Assembly (NCBI GenBank): GCA_030528385.1
Contig: JAUMYZ010000017.1
Location: forward strand, 1 to 34,532
Source: Moraxella sp.
GTDB taxonomy: Bacteria > Pseudomonadota > Gammaproteobacteria > Pseudomonadales > Moraxellaceae
Length of the DNA stretch: 34,532 bases
Direction of reading: 5' to 3'
Of the stretch, positions 1 through 8,817 are shown piece by piece. Made by a program: the position numbers and the translations under genes. The notes beneath the pieces were generated by a model. It made no database searches. It was not told the origin of the DNA and was given only the letters and a program-made list of their open reading frames with translations. How positions within the stretch are numbered: the stretch's first letter is position 1; the number at the start of each line of letters is the position of its first letter.

Positions 1-760
1 CCGTCTTGCCGCTTTTATCAATAAAGCCGTATTTCCATTTATCGCCCTTGGTAACGCTGACCGCCGCCAAGCCCTCTTGAAAGCGATGGGCAGGCTCATA
101 ATAAACGTCCCAGCCATTGTATCTAAATGGTATCGCCACCTTGCCTGTCTTGTCAATAAAGCCCGCCTTATCCCCTATCATCACCGCTGCCAAGCCTTCA
201 TGAAAATCATCGGCGGCGTCATATTTAAGCGGCACCACGGTCTTGCCTGTCTTGTCAATAAAGCCGTATTTTTCTGCGTACTCCTCACCATCGCTGACCA
301 CCGCCAAGCCTTCGCTAAAGTCATAAGCTGCGCTGTACTTTAGGGAGATGACTACCTTGCCTGTCTTGTCAATAAAGCTCACCTTGTCATCTTTATAAAC
401 GCGCGCCAAGCCCTCGCTAAAATCATAAGCAGCATCATACTGCAGGGGAATCACCAGCTTGCCTGTCTTGTCAATATAACCATAGCGTTCACCATCATAA
501 ACGCGCGCCAAGCCCTCGTGAAACACCCCGACAAACTCATAGCTGTCTGTATCAACAATGCGCTGCCCTGCACTATTAACATACGTCCACTCGCCTTCTT
601 TGAGTGCATTTGCCACCCCCGCTTTTAGGCAACCGACATGATCATAACCCTTTACTTGCGGCTTTTCACACGCCGACGCCCCCTGACTGGCAGCAAATAC
701 AGCAACCACCGCAGCTGCGGCAAGCTTAGCAGGTCTGCTAAAATGGACTGAAGATTTCAT
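1..760 (-). CDS. Exported WG-repeat protein, partial (C-terminus beyond window)
   Basis: The first 253 codons are visible and the gene runs off the window edge with no stop. The start is ATG at 760, preceded by AAGGAG eight to nine bases upstream. Residues 1-30 form a signal peptide (basic start, long Ala/Val core, ASA before Cys31). After a header motif CEKPQVKGYDHVGCL the protein is a string of WG-type units of about 45 residues, each ending in a (Y/F)G(Y/F)IDKTGK-like motif; at least five are visible. WG repeats are presumed beta-rich binding modules, but no enzymatic role can be assigned. The neighbour at 977-2244 is a clear paralogue with the same header and units. The position before Cys31 does not give a good lipobox, so I infer periplasmic or secreted rather than lipid-anchored. 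Confidence 0.85.
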   Translation of the reverse strand, partial: MKSSVHFSRPAKLAAAAVVAVFAASQGASACEKPQVKGYDHVGCLKAGVANALKEGEWTYVNSAGQRIVDTDSYEFVGVFHEGLARVYDGERYGYIDKTGKLVIPLQYDAAYDFSEGLARVYKDDKVSFIDKTGKVVISLKYSAAYDFSEGLAVVSDGEEYAEKYGFIDKTGKTVVPLKYDAADDFHEGLAAVMIGDKAGFIDKTGKVAIPFRYNGWDVYYEPAHRFQEGLAAVSVTKGDKWKYGFIDKSGKT

Positions 761-872
761 CACTTAAGACTCCTTAGGTCAAAACAAGCTGCACGACAAC
801 ACGCGTGCGACACACAAAAATAAGCGCAGCGCCAAACGCCCCATAAATGGGCAAATACACCACGCCATGTCC

Positions 873-901
873 ATGCTAGCAAAATTATCCAGCTAAGACA
901 A
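873..901 (-). promoter_or_regulatory. Promoter candidate for the first WG-repeat gene
   Basis: On the minus strand a -35 box TTGTCT (896-901) and a -10 box TAGCAT (873-878) are separated by 17 bases. The site lies downstream of the terminator at 925-953 and about 110 bases before the ATG at 760, so it would give this gene its own transcript. Assigned by consensus only. Confidence 0.4.
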
Positions 902-924
902 GTGTGCATTTTAGGTTTACTAAT

Positions 925-953
925 AAAAAACGACAAACCGTAATGATTTGTCG
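925..953 (-). terminator. Rho-independent terminator after the second WG-repeat gene
   Basis: In the minus-strand RNA a seven-pair stem CGACAAA/TTTGTCG (931-937 with 947-953) encloses a nine-base loop and is followed directly by a T6 run (925-930). It lies 24 bases after the stop at 977. The stem has modest GC content but the geometry is typical. Confidence 0.65.
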
Positions 954-976
954 CATTAAAACACAGATAACCAATC

Positions 977-1555
977 TTAGTAATCAACAGGGTAAATCTC
1001 GCTACGCTTCACCCATTTATTTACAGAATTCGTGATAGAATTTTGACAGTAACCCCGATAATCTCTTTGGGTGCACTGTTCTTCGGTAGTCTGCACCTGC
1101 ACAAGGTCACCCTTGAACTCTAAAATCATACCTTTATCAACAACATCCCCCTGTCTGAGCTTTTTACGGAATTCCGCCAATGATGAGCGCTTAGTCAAGA
1201 CCTTACCTGCTTTGTCAATGTAGAAGTAGTAGGGTGTTTTGCCATCTCGCGCCCCTACTTGTGCTTGACCATTTTGAAAGCCACCAGCATAGTCATATTG
1301 AAAGGCAATGACTGCTTTACCATTTTTATCAATATAACCGTACTTACCATTCTTTTTAACCGCTGCCACGCCTTCGCTAAAATCGCTCGCGCCATCATAT
1401 TGCAACGGAATAATCACCTTGCCATCTTTATTAACAAAGCCATATTTACCGCCGTTGTACACCCACATTAAATCAGCATAAACTTCGCTTACCGCCTCAT
1501 ATTCATCACCTTGTTTGCTAACATAAGAGTTTTTGCCATTCATCACCTTTCTCAC
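977..1555 (-). pseudogene. 3' part of frameshifted WG-repeat gene
   Basis: This reading frame carries the second half of the WG-repeat protein whose first half lies at 1552-2244. It contains three more WG-type units (KYGFVNKDGKVIIP, KYGYIDKNGKAVIAF and a diverged YFYIDKAGKVLTK) and a distinct tail of about 65 residues that has two Cys and no repeat motif. Reading back across the G8 tract with six or nine G gives FRG(G)AFAAVRK, which continues the repeat consensus, so the two frames were one protein of about 421-422 residues. The ATG at 1555 lies inside a repeat, lacks a good ribosome site and has no signal peptide, so I do not regard it as an independent gene. The stop is followed by a terminator. 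Confidence 0.8.
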
Positions 1556-2244
1556 AGCAGCAAAAGCCCCCCCCTAAAGTCATCAGCGGACGCATATATC
1601 GCTGGAACTGCCAACTTGCCTGTTTCATCAATAAAGCCTACGTAATATCGACTAGCGCCCTCCACTTGAACCCATGTCATTCCATTCAAAGAAGACATAG
1701 ACAAATCTACATATTCAATTGGTGTTACCGCCCTGCCAGTTTTATCAATAAAACCCCACTTACCACCCTTTTTTACTGGCGCTAGACCTGTTTCTCGAAA
1801 AAAATCAAAGTCATCATACTGTGGCGATACAACCTCTTTACCAGTCTTATCAACAAATCCCCACTTATCCCCCTTTTTTACTGGTGCAAAACCGCGACTA
1901 AAATTATTGACGCTATCGTACTGCGGTGATACCACTTCTCTACCAACTGTATCGACAAACCCCCATTTACCGCCCGCCATTACCACTGCCAAGCCTTCAG
2001 AGAAACTCCAAGCACTATCATACTGCAATGGAACAACCACTTGACCTGCTTTATCGACAAAGCCCCTTTTACGATTCTTTACAACTATTGCCAAGCCTTC
2101 ACTCAAACAATCCACTCTGTCATACCCACTGACCTGTGGCTTTTCACATGCCCATACCCCCTGACTGACAGCTAAAACACCAACGGTAGCGATGGCTAGG
2201 CACAGCTTACGGACTGGACTGGACTGGACTGATATTGTCATCAT
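1552..2244 (-). CDS. Exported WG-repeat protein, 5' part, ending early at a G8 tract
   Basis: The start is ATG at 2244 (or the adjacent ATG at 2241), with AAGGA six or nine bases upstream. Residues 1-32 form a signal peptide ending VWA before Cys33, followed by the header CEKPQVSGYDRVDCL and five WG-type units (for example KWGFVDKTGKEVVSPQYD). Codons 4-12 contain four tandem AGTCC pentamers and are in frame in this sequence. At the G8 tract the frame runs into LLLL and a stop, giving a 230-residue truncated product. The remaining repeats follow in another frame (977-1555). WG repeats suggest a surface or periplasmic binding role, otherwise unknown. The gene is either phase variable and currently off for the full-length form, or carries a homopolymer sequencing error. 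Confidence 0.8.
   Translation of the reverse strand: MMTISVQSSPVRKLCLAIATVGVLAVSQGVWACEKPQVSGYDRVDCLSEGLAIVVKNRKRGFVDKAGQVVVPLQYDSAWSFSEGLAVVMAGGKWGFVDTVGREVVSPQYDSVNNFSRGFAPVKKGDKWGFVDKTGKEVVSPQYDDFDFFRETGLAPVKKGGKWGFIDKTGRAVTPIEYVDLSMSSLNGMTWVQVEGASRYYVGFIDETGKLAVPAIYASADDFRGGLLLL
1567..1574 (-). repeat. Homopolymer tract, eight G on the coding strand
   Basis: C8 on the plus strand, G8 in the WG-repeat gene. In this state the frame ends four codons later. Seven G also ends soon after, while six or nine G restores the downstream WG repeats. This is the classic layout of a slippage switch in coding sequence. Confidence 0.85.
2211..2230 (-). repeat. Four tandem AGTCC pentamers in signal-peptide codons
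   Basis: The coding strand reads AGTCC four times, codons 5-12 of the WG-repeat gene. Four copies keep the frame open. Three copies give TCC AGT CCG TAA and five copies give GTA AGC TGT GCC TAG, both early stops. The paralogue at 760 has one AGTCC at the matching place (745-749), so this looks like expansion of an ancestral single unit. Confidence 0.85.
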
Positions 2245-2323
2245 TGATATTCCTTATGTCAAGATAAAACAAGTGCCACAGACTGACACCAAACAAACAC
2301 AGTAGATACACCGTGCATAACAA

Positions 2324-2352
2324 ATCATAACAAATATGCACAGATATTGCAA
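2324..2352 (-). promoter_or_regulatory. Promoter candidate for the second WG-repeat gene
   Basis: On the minus strand TTGCAA (2347-2352) and TATGAT (2324-2329) are separated by exactly 17 bases, about 80 bases before the ATG at 2244. It lies in the 151-base gap after hrpA and is a strong match to the housekeeping consensus. Confidence 0.5.
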
Positions 2353-2395
2353 GTATGTGTCTCTTAAAATGCCCAAGTTTTAGACATATCAGCCA

Positions 2396-5300
2396 TCAAC
2401 GAGTAGTTAACATCGCCCACAACTTTTCCAGCCGTTTTGCCGACACAGGCACAGCCGTTTTCATTGGCTGAGCAAACAGCTGTATGCGATACTCTTCCAC
2501 CAGCCAGCGGTATTCACTGATTTTAGGGTCATGGCTACGGTTTGCCAGTCGCTCCATGTGTTCATCAAGCAAATATACGCCGTCCACATCATTGTCCAAA
2601 TTATTTGGCAGTCTGTCTAGGCGCACTTTTAGTGCCGACAGATAGCGGGGATAGTTTTGCCAAACCCCATAAGGCACACGATAAATAAAATCCGCCAGTG
2701 CCAAATCATCAAGCTGGTCTTCTATATCATCAATACTCTCAGCAAAAATCTCACGCTCAAGCATCAGCAGTTGCCCACGCACCGTCTGCCATGTGGTGTA
2801 AATCTCTTTGAGCGTTTTTAACACCGTTTGTCCTTCGCCCAAAAAGTGGGCAAGCACATTATCGGCACAGCGGGCAAACTCCGCCCCATCAAAGGGCAAA
2901 TGCTCCAAGTGCCACAGCAGTGCTGGCGTCTTTGCCAGTCCTGTCAGTGCCTGCCTGTCGTGATTGGCTTGGCTAGTTTGACTGGCTTGGCTGTTTTTGC
3001 CAGTTTGATCGTCCAAAGCAAAATTTATCCCATGTTTGTCCAGCGTGGCTTGTAAGGTGGCATCTATCAGGAGCGTTTTTAGTTTTTCCAAATCGCCCAG
3101 CGGAGCAAAGGCGAGTTTAAACGCCTTGTCAATCTGACTGGCAAGCTGTTTTTGTTTTGCTCCGAGTTTTAATTTAATCAGCGACAACACGCCTGCCTTG
3201 TGCGTTGCCATCGCTTCGCCAAAATCGCTAAACTCCGCCACCGCCACCTTGCCTGTTTTGTCTGCAAGTAGCGCAAAAAACACCTGCATGACCACGCCTT
3301 TTTGGTGGCTGTTTTTAACTAGGGCAAAATGCTCAGGGAATCTGTCGTGAATGCCTTCACCAACCTGCGTCATCTCTTGGGTGGCACGCTTGTATTTAAG
3401 CTGTAATTTTGCCAAATCACGGTCTTTGTCTATAATGCGGTTTTTATCGTCCAGCACGCAGATTAAGGGTTGTAAATATTTGTCAATCGCTGATGGCACA
3501 AAGTCTTGGCTGTCGGCACGCACGCCTAGACCCATCAGCGCCTGACACAGCTGGTCAAGCAGTCCAAAGCTCGCCCTGCTGTCTAATTTATCAAAAATCT
3601 TATCAGCCGTATCAGGAATGGGGACAATCTGACGGCGTATGTCTTTGGGCAAAGATTTTAATAATTGACAAACCAATTCATAGCGCCAGCCTGCCACGCC
3701 CCAGAGTAAATCCACGCCATTTAACTGCGATAAGGCTTTGACAGGCACTTTAACGCTCACGCCGTCATCATCAGAGCTGGGGTCAAAGACATAAGACAAG
3801 GGCAGTTTTAATGCCCCCGCCTGCCAATATTCAGGAAACTCGCTACCTGCTTTGGCGGTTTCTTTAAAGACATCGTCATCACTAAAATACAGCAGCCCTT
3901 CATCGCCTGTCTCACCGAGCCAATCTTCAAACGCCTTAGCGGACGCGATGTGGGCGGGGATTTTGTCGTCATAAAACTGATACAAACACTCTTCGTCCAC
4001 CAACAAATCTCGCCGTCTAAGCTTGTCTTCTAAGGTTAAGGCGTGGTTGATTTTTTGTTGGTTGTGGTTTAAAAACGCCAAGGGCTTGGGATAAGCGTTC
4101 GCCACCAAGGCATCACGGATAAAAATCTCCCGACTGGCGGTCAAATCAATGCTTTCATAGCTAATCAGCTGTTTATGCTCAATAATCAGCCCAAACAAGC
4201 TAATCTGGGCATAAGCACGCACCCGCCCGTCCTTTTTTGACCAATGTGGTTCAAAATAATGGTATTTGAGCAAGTTTTTGCCCGCTGATAAAATCCATTC
4301 AGGCTCAATCTTAGCAAGTGTACGCATATACACTTGACTGGTTTCCACCACTTCAAAGGCAAGCAACCAGCTTATGCCTTTTTTGTGTAACACACTGGCA
4401 GGGAAAATGCGCACCTTTTGGCTTCTTGCCATCAGATATTCGCCCACGTTATCGGTTTTGTGTGCCACAAAAGACAGCAACGCCGTCAATAACGCCCGAT
4501 GAATGTTGGCATAATCCAAGGCGGATTTGTCAAGTTTGCCACTGTCGCCTTTTAGACTTTTTAATAAGTCGGTTTTGGCTTTGGGCTTGGTGGTTTTGCC
4601 TTTTAGGGACAAACGTGTGCCTTTTTGGGTGTCTATTTTTTGGGTGTTGGCGTTGTCTGCTTGTGTTTGTTTGTCGTCCTTAATCACAAAGCCAAGCTCT
4701 GCCAGCATTTGCGACAGCTGTTCGTGCGTTTTTTGCCACTCTTTGATACGAGTAAAGCTCAAATAATGCTTTTTGGCAAAGTTTTTGCGTCCATTGCCTG
4801 TGAGCTTATCGCCATCGTGCATGGCGTGGGGACTAAATAAGACATCAAATAATTCCACAAAAAACAAAAAGTCTGAATGGTCTTTTTTAAATAAGGCGTG
4901 TTTTTGGTCGGCTTGGGCTTGTTTATCTATGGGTCGCTCACGCACGTCTTGCACCGCCAGTGCCGAGACGATTTTTAGCATATCCGCCAAGCAAGCAAAG
5001 GCATTGCCCGCAATGAGCATACGAGCAAGGCGTGGGTCTATGGGCATTTTTGCCATTTGTTTGCCGATGACGGTCAAAGCAGACGGCGTGTGCCTGCCCT
5101 TTTTTTGGGCGGTTTTGGTGGGTGTGTCGCTGATTGCCCCCAGCTCGTGCAGCAGTTTACGCCCATCGTTAATCAGGCGAAAATCAGGCGGCGTGATAAA
5201 GTCAAAGTCTTCCACCCGCCCAAGCCCCAAACTTTCCATCTGCAAAATCACGCTTGCCAAGTTGGTGCGTAAAATTTCAGGCTCGGTAAATTCTGGGCGG

Positions 5301-6601
5301 GCGTGAAAATCTTCTTCGCTGTACAAACGTATGCACACGCCATCGCCAATCCGCCCACACCGCCCCTGACGCTGATTGGCAGCCGCTTGGCTGATGGCTT
5401 CAATGGGCAGGCGTTGAATGCGAGAGCGGTAGTTATAACGGCTGATACGAGCAAAGCCCAAATCAATGACATAGCGGATATTGGGCACGGTCAAGGCGGT
5501 TTCGGCAACGTTGGTGGCGATGATAATCCGTCTGCCCGTACTGGGGGCAAAAATACGCTGCTGCTGGGCAAAACTTTGACGAGCAAACAGCGGTAAAATT
5601 TGTGTGTGCGGTGGGGCGTGGGCGGTCAAAATATCGCCAAGCTCACGAATCTCCGCTTCGGTACTGGCAAAAATCAAAATATCGGCTTGATTAGGATGTC
5701 CCTTCGCCTGTGCGTCTGCCAAACATTCTGCCACCGCTGATGTCAAAGCCCGTGGCAATTTGTCGTCAATTTCATCAAAAGCATCATCGTCATGGCTTTT
5801 GACAATCTCATCAATCAAAGGGCGATAGCGTACTTCTACGGGATAGCTACGCCCTTCTACGTTGATGATTGGCACATCTGTCTTGACGGCGGTTTGAAAA
5901 TATTTAGCAAATCGCTCGGTATCTAGCGTGGCAGACGTGATAATCACTTTTAAATCAGGGCGTTTGGGCAATAGCCGCTTTAAATAACCCAAAATAAAAT
6001 CAATGTTAAGACTGCGTTCGTGGGCTTCGTCAATGATGATGGTGTCATAGCGGGTCAAAAATTTGTCCGTGCCAAGCTCCGCCAGTAAAATCCCATCGGT
6101 CATCAGCTTTACCAAGCTGTCTTTACTGCCTTCTTCGCTAAAGCGTACCTTAAAACTCACCGTTTGCCCGAGCGGCTCACCCAATTCACTGGCAATCCTT
6201 TGTGCCACCGAGCGAGCCGCCAATCTGCGTGGCTGGGTGTGTCCGATTTGCCCTGTAATGCCACGCCCCGCGAGCATGGCAAGTTTGGGCAGCTGGGTGG
6301 TTTTGCCCGAGCCTGTCTCGCCTGCAACAATGATGACTTGATGGTCTTTGATGGCTTGGATAATGTCATTTGCCTTTTGGGCAACGGGCAAATCGGCATT
6401 TAGGGTATCTGCCAAATTGGCAGGTATGCTATCCATGCGTGCTTGTACTGCCCTTTGTGAGCGTTCAAGCACGCTTTGTAAATGGGCTTGTTTTTTGGCT
6501 TTGTCATCGCCGTGGGCGTGTTTGATGGCTTGGGAGAGCTTGGCAAGATAATGGCGGTCTTTGGCGAGTGTAGGTAGCAACTGGGGCATTTTGGTTGTCA
6601 T
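2396..6601 (-). CDS. hrpA: ATP-dependent RNA helicase HrpA
   Basis: A 1401-residue DEAH-box helicase of the HrpA class, close to the family's usual length of about 1300. Visible motifs are Walker A GETGSGKTTQ at 94-103, DEAH at 191-194 and the SAT motif (ITSATLDTERF) soon after, followed by a second RecA lobe with the QRQGRCGRIGDG arginine-finger region. The long C-terminal half matches the helicase-associated and HrpA-specific regions. HrpA proteins use ATP to rescue stalled or collided ribosomes and to remodel RNA in the cytoplasm. A Lys/Gln/Thr-rich stretch near residues 635-685 looks like a flexible linker insertion. It is divergent from tolQ, and I see no strong ribosome site before the ATG at 6601. 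The many overlapping open frames on the plus strand here are shadows. Confidence 0.95.
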   Translation of the reverse strand: MTTKMPQLLPTLAKDRHYLAKLSQAIKHAHGDDKAKKQAHLQSVLERSQRAVQARMDSIPANLADTLNADLPVAQKANDIIQAIKDHQVIIVAGETGSGKTTQLPKLAMLAGRGITGQIGHTQPRRLAARSVAQRIASELGEPLGQTVSFKVRFSEEGSKDSLVKLMTDGILLAELGTDKFLTRYDTIIIDEAHERSLNIDFILGYLKRLLPKRPDLKVIITSATLDTERFAKYFQTAVKTDVPIINVEGRSYPVEVRYRPLIDEIVKSHDDDAFDEIDDKLPRALTSAVAECLADAQAKGHPNQADILIFASTEAEIRELGDILTAHAPPHTQILPLFARQSFAQQQRIFAPSTGRRIIIATNVAETALTVPNIRYVIDLGFARISRYNYRSRIQRLPIEAISQAAANQRQGRCGRIGDGVCIRLYSEEDFHARPEFTEPEILRTNLASVILQMESLGLGRVEDFDFITPPDFRLINDGRKLLHELGAISDTPTKTAQKKGRHTPSALTVIGKQMAKMPIDPRLARMLIAGNAFACLADMLKIVSALAVQDVRERPIDKQAQADQKHALFKKDHSDFLFFVELFDVLFSPHAMHDGDKLTGNGRKNFAKKHYLSFTRIKEWQKTHEQLSQMLAELGFVIKDDKQTQADNANTQKIDTQKGTRLSLKGKTTKPKAKTDLLKSLKGDSGKLDKSALDYANIHRALLTALLSFVAHKTDNVGEYLMARSQKVRIFPASVLHKKGISWLLAFEVVETSQVYMRTLAKIEPEWILSAGKNLLKYHYFEPHWSKKDGRVRAYAQISLFGLIIEHKQLISYESIDLTASREIFIRDALVANAYPKPLAFLNHNQQKINHALTLEDKLRRRDLLVDEECLYQFYDDKIPAHIASAKAFEDWLGETGDEGLLYFSDDDVFKETAKAGSEFPEYWQAGALKLPLSYVFDPSSDDDGVSVKVPVKALSQLNGVDLLWGVAGWRYELVCQLLKSLPKDIRRQIVPIPDTADKIFDKLDSRASFGLLDQLCQALMGLGVRADSQDFVPSAIDKYLQPLICVLDDKNRIIDKDRDLAKLQLKYKRATQEMTQVGEGIHDRFPEHFALVKNSHQKGVVMQVFFALLADKTGKVAVAEFSDFGEAMATHKAGVLSLIKLKLGAKQKQLASQIDKAFKLAFAPLGDLEKLKTLLIDATLQATLDKHGINFALDDQTGKNSQASQTSQANHDRQALTGLAKTPALLWHLEHLPFDGAEFARCADNVLAHFLGEGQTVLKTLKEIYTTWQTVRGQLLMLEREIFAESIDDIEDQLDDLALADFIYRVPYGVWQNYPRYLSALKVRLDRLPNNLDNDVDGVYLLDEHMERLANRSHDPKISEYRWLVEEYRIQLFAQPMKTAVPVSAKRLEKLWAMLTTR

Positions 6602-6739
6602 AGGGATTATCTAAATACAATTATCTAAAAATTTATTCTAAAATGGGTTAAAAATCAGCATATTGTAGCGGTTTTTGCAGTTAAGTACAATTTTATGGCT
6701 TTTTGGGTAATTGTCATGGCATTTTGCCCATAAGCACTA

Positions 6740-6745
6740 TATAAT
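6740..6745 (+). promoter_or_regulatory. -10 element of the tol operon
   Basis: A perfect TATAAT lies 29 bases before the tolQ ATG in the hrpA-tolQ divergent gap. The best-spaced -35 (TGGCAT at 17 bases) is poor, so the promoter may be weak or activated. Confidence 0.4.
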
Positions 6746-6774
6746 AAAGTCGTTTTTGGTATCCTTTTATAAGC

Positions 6775-7455
6775 ATGAGTGAACTCAACATTTTAGAGCT
6801 GATTTTGCAAGCCAGTTTGCTGGTTCAGCTTGTCATGGGACTGTTGTTATTGCTGTCTTTGCTTGGTTGGGGGTTAATTTTTCACCTTGCCAGTAAATTT
6901 GGTCGCGCCAGCAAGTTTGACAATCAATTCCAAGCGTGGTTTTGGAGCAGCAACAGCCTTAACAAGCAGTTTCAGGCGGTCGCTGGCGAACCAGAACGCA
7001 TGGGACTTGAGCAAGTGTTTTATGTGGGCTATGAAAGTTTTTTAAAAAACCAAAAAATGGGAGCAACGCACACCCAATTACTGCAAGCCAGCGAGCGCAA
7101 ATTTCGCGTTGCCCTTGGCAAACAACAAGCCGTTTTGGAGCAGGGTCTTGCCACCCTTGCCAGCATTGGTTCGGTATCGCCTTATATTGGACTGTTTGGC
7201 ACGGTGTGGGGGATTATGAACGCTTTTATTGGCTTGTCCAGCGCCGACAATGTCAGCTTAGCCACCGTCGCCCCTGGGATTGCTGAAGCGCTCATCGCCA
7301 CCGCTATGGGGCTGTTTGCCGCCATTCCTGCCACTTTGGCATTTAACCATTTCACCGCCAAAGCCAACGCCCTGTACGAAGCCCGCTCACTGTTCTGTGA
7401 AGAATTGACCAGCGCTTTTGCTCAGCAAGCCATCATCAAAGGCAATCATCAATGA
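6775..7455 (+). CDS. tolQ: Tol-Pal system proton channel subunit TolQ
   Basis: A 226-residue inner-membrane protein of the TolQ/ExbB/MotA family. One transmembrane segment lies near residues 17-40 and two more near 135-157 and 170-192. The conserved segment SIGSVSPYIGLFGTVWGIM and the proline/alanine-rich third helix are visible. TolQ with TolR conducts protons and energises TolA, which keeps the outer membrane attached during division. It is the first gene of the operon, and its TGA overlaps the tolR ATG (ATGA), which suggests coupled translation. The Shine-Dalgarno sequence before the ATG is weak. Confidence 0.95.
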   Translation: MSELNILELILQASLLVQLVMGLLLLLSLLGWGLIFHLASKFGRASKFDNQFQAWFWSSNSLNKQFQAVAGEPERMGLEQVFYVGYESFLKNQKMGATHTQLLQASERKFRVALGKQQAVLEQGLATLASIGSVSPYIGLFGTVWGIMNAFIGLSSADNVSLATVAPGIAEALIATAMGLFAAIPATLAFNHFTAKANALYEARSLFCEELTSAFAQQAIIKGNHQ

Positions 7456-7910
7456 ATCCTTATGCACGCCACAAAAAACCCCTAAATAGCGACATGAACG
7501 TTGTGCCCTACATTGATGTCATGCTGGTGCTTTTGGTGATTTTTATGGTAACTGCGCCCATGCTCACCACAGGCGTAGACGTCAATTTGCCCAGCGAAAA
7601 AGTAACCAACATCGCCAAAAACGAGCTGACGCCTGTGATTATTTCTATGACCAAAGATGGCGCACTCTTTATCAGCTCTGAGCATGGCATAGACCAAGCA
7701 GTCAGCGAAGCAACACTCATAAACACACTTAGCGAATTGGTGCAAGAACAAAACAAACGACAAGGTCAACTACAAGTTTTTATCAACGCCGACAAAGACA
7801 ACGAATACAGCAAAGTCATGCACCTGATGGCAATTGTACAAGGTGCTGGCATCAGCAAGGTGGGTTTGCTTAGTGGACAAACCAACAAAACAAACAAACA
7901 ACGACCATGA
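7452..7910 (+). CDS. tolR: Tol-Pal system protein TolR
   Basis: A 152-residue ExbD/TolR family protein. A short cytoplasmic N-terminus precedes one transmembrane helix around residues 17-38 (VVPYIDVMLVLLVIFMV) holding Asp22, the proton-carrying aspartate of the family. A periplasmic domain of about 110 residues follows. It partners TolQ in the proton-driven motor acting on TolA. Both ends overlap neighbours by ATGA, so tolQ-tolR-tolA form a tight translational chain. Confidence 0.95.
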   Translation: MNPYARHKKPLNSDMNVVPYIDVMLVLLVIFMVTAPMLTTGVDVNLPSEKVTNIAKNELTPVIISMTKDGALFISSEHGIDQAVSEATLINTLSELVQEQNKRQGQLQVFINADKDNEYSKVMHLMAIVQGAGISKVGLLSGQTNKTNKQRP

Positions 7911-8800
7911 CAGAACCAATCACACAGCACATTGGTGCAGCCAAACCCAGACTGATGTCGGCACTGCTTGCCAGTTTGCTGGTGCACGTCTTGGTTTTGT
8001 TGGTGTTGTTTTTTGTTGGCAGTCCAACGCCCCTGCCCGAAACCACCCCCATAGAAGCCAGCTTTATTGATGGCAACACACTCTTTGACATTCAAACGCA
8101 GCTTGCTGGCGCACACGCAGCCAAACAAGTTCTTCAGCAGTCCCAGCAAACAACCCCAGCAGCCACACCCACAACCAGTTACAATGACGACATCGCTGAA
8201 CGTGAGCGCGCCTATCAAGCCCAAATGCAACAATATGCCGACAATCTTGAACAACAAATGCTGTCAGAGATGCGCCTACAAAAACAAAGATGGGACGAAG
8301 CAGACCAAGAACGCCAACGTCAAGTTGATGAATTACAACGCCGCGAGCGCAGCAACGATGACATTGCCCAACAAAACAACAAAGAACTCAACAAAGCCCG
8401 AGAACGCATTGAACAAACAATCAACGAAGCCAAAAACACCGTCGCCAATCAAACCGCACACGCCAGTGATGGTGATGGCGCACCAAGCACGCCCACGGTT
8501 GGTCGGGGGGGCAAAATCGGCAAAACTGGTGATGGCACTTCATCAGCCAGTCGCACCCAAGCCCAAGCCAGCATCGCCAGCCGTGTTCAAGCCATTTGGG
8601 AGCGTTACGACAACCCACCCAATCGCCGTCTGTCTGCAACCATCAGCATTGACGAAGTTGGCAACCTACAAAACGTACGTTTTGGCGCTGGCGACAAAGA
8701 CCTTGAGCCTTCGCTGCAAGCATCCATCAAAGAAGCGGCACCATTTCCCGAAATAGCAGGCATTGCCAAAACCTTTACGATTAACTTTTCTACCAAATAA
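7907..8800 (+). CDS. tolA: Tol-Pal system energy transducer TolA
   Basis: A 297-residue protein with TolA architecture: a short cytoplasmic start, one transmembrane helix near residues 17-38, a charged Gln/Glu/Arg-rich helical stretch (about 90-185) that would span the periplasm, a Gly/Ser/Thr hinge (about 195-220), and a C-terminal TolA/TonB-C-like domain (about 222-297) ending in TFTINFSTK. It links the TolQR motor to TolB and Pal at the outer membrane. The helical domain is shorter than in the 421-residue E. coli protein. The start overlaps the tolR stop. Confidence 0.92.
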   Translation: MTEPITQHIGAAKPRLMSALLASLLVHVLVLLVLFFVGSPTPLPETTPIEASFIDGNTLFDIQTQLAGAHAAKQVLQQSQQTTPAATPTTSYNDDIAERERAYQAQMQQYADNLEQQMLSEMRLQKQRWDEADQERQRQVDELQRRERSNDDIAQQNNKELNKARERIEQTINEAKNTVANQTAHASDGDGAPSTPTVGRGGKIGKTGDGTSSASRTQAQASIASRVQAIWERYDNPPNRRLSATISIDEVGNLQNVRFGAGDKDLEPSLQASIKEAAPFPEIAGIAKTFTINFSTK

Positions 8801-8817
8801 TTGACAGGAGTTTAATC

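Noticed and set aside
60-520. Regularly spaced near-identical segments (GCCTGTCTTGTCAATAAAGC) resembling a CRISPR or direct-repeat array
   Set aside because: They are the codons of the IDKTGK motif in successive WG units of a protein gene; spacing follows the protein repeat and there are no unique spacers.
760-987. 75-residue open frame on the minus strand between the two WG genes
   Set aside because: It runs through the terminator and promoter region, has no ribosome site and no recognisable sequence.
4318-5596. Several plus-strand open frames of 70-180 residues opposite hrpA
   Set aside because: They are shadows of a long, well-conserved minus-strand gene and show no family motifs or ribosome sites.
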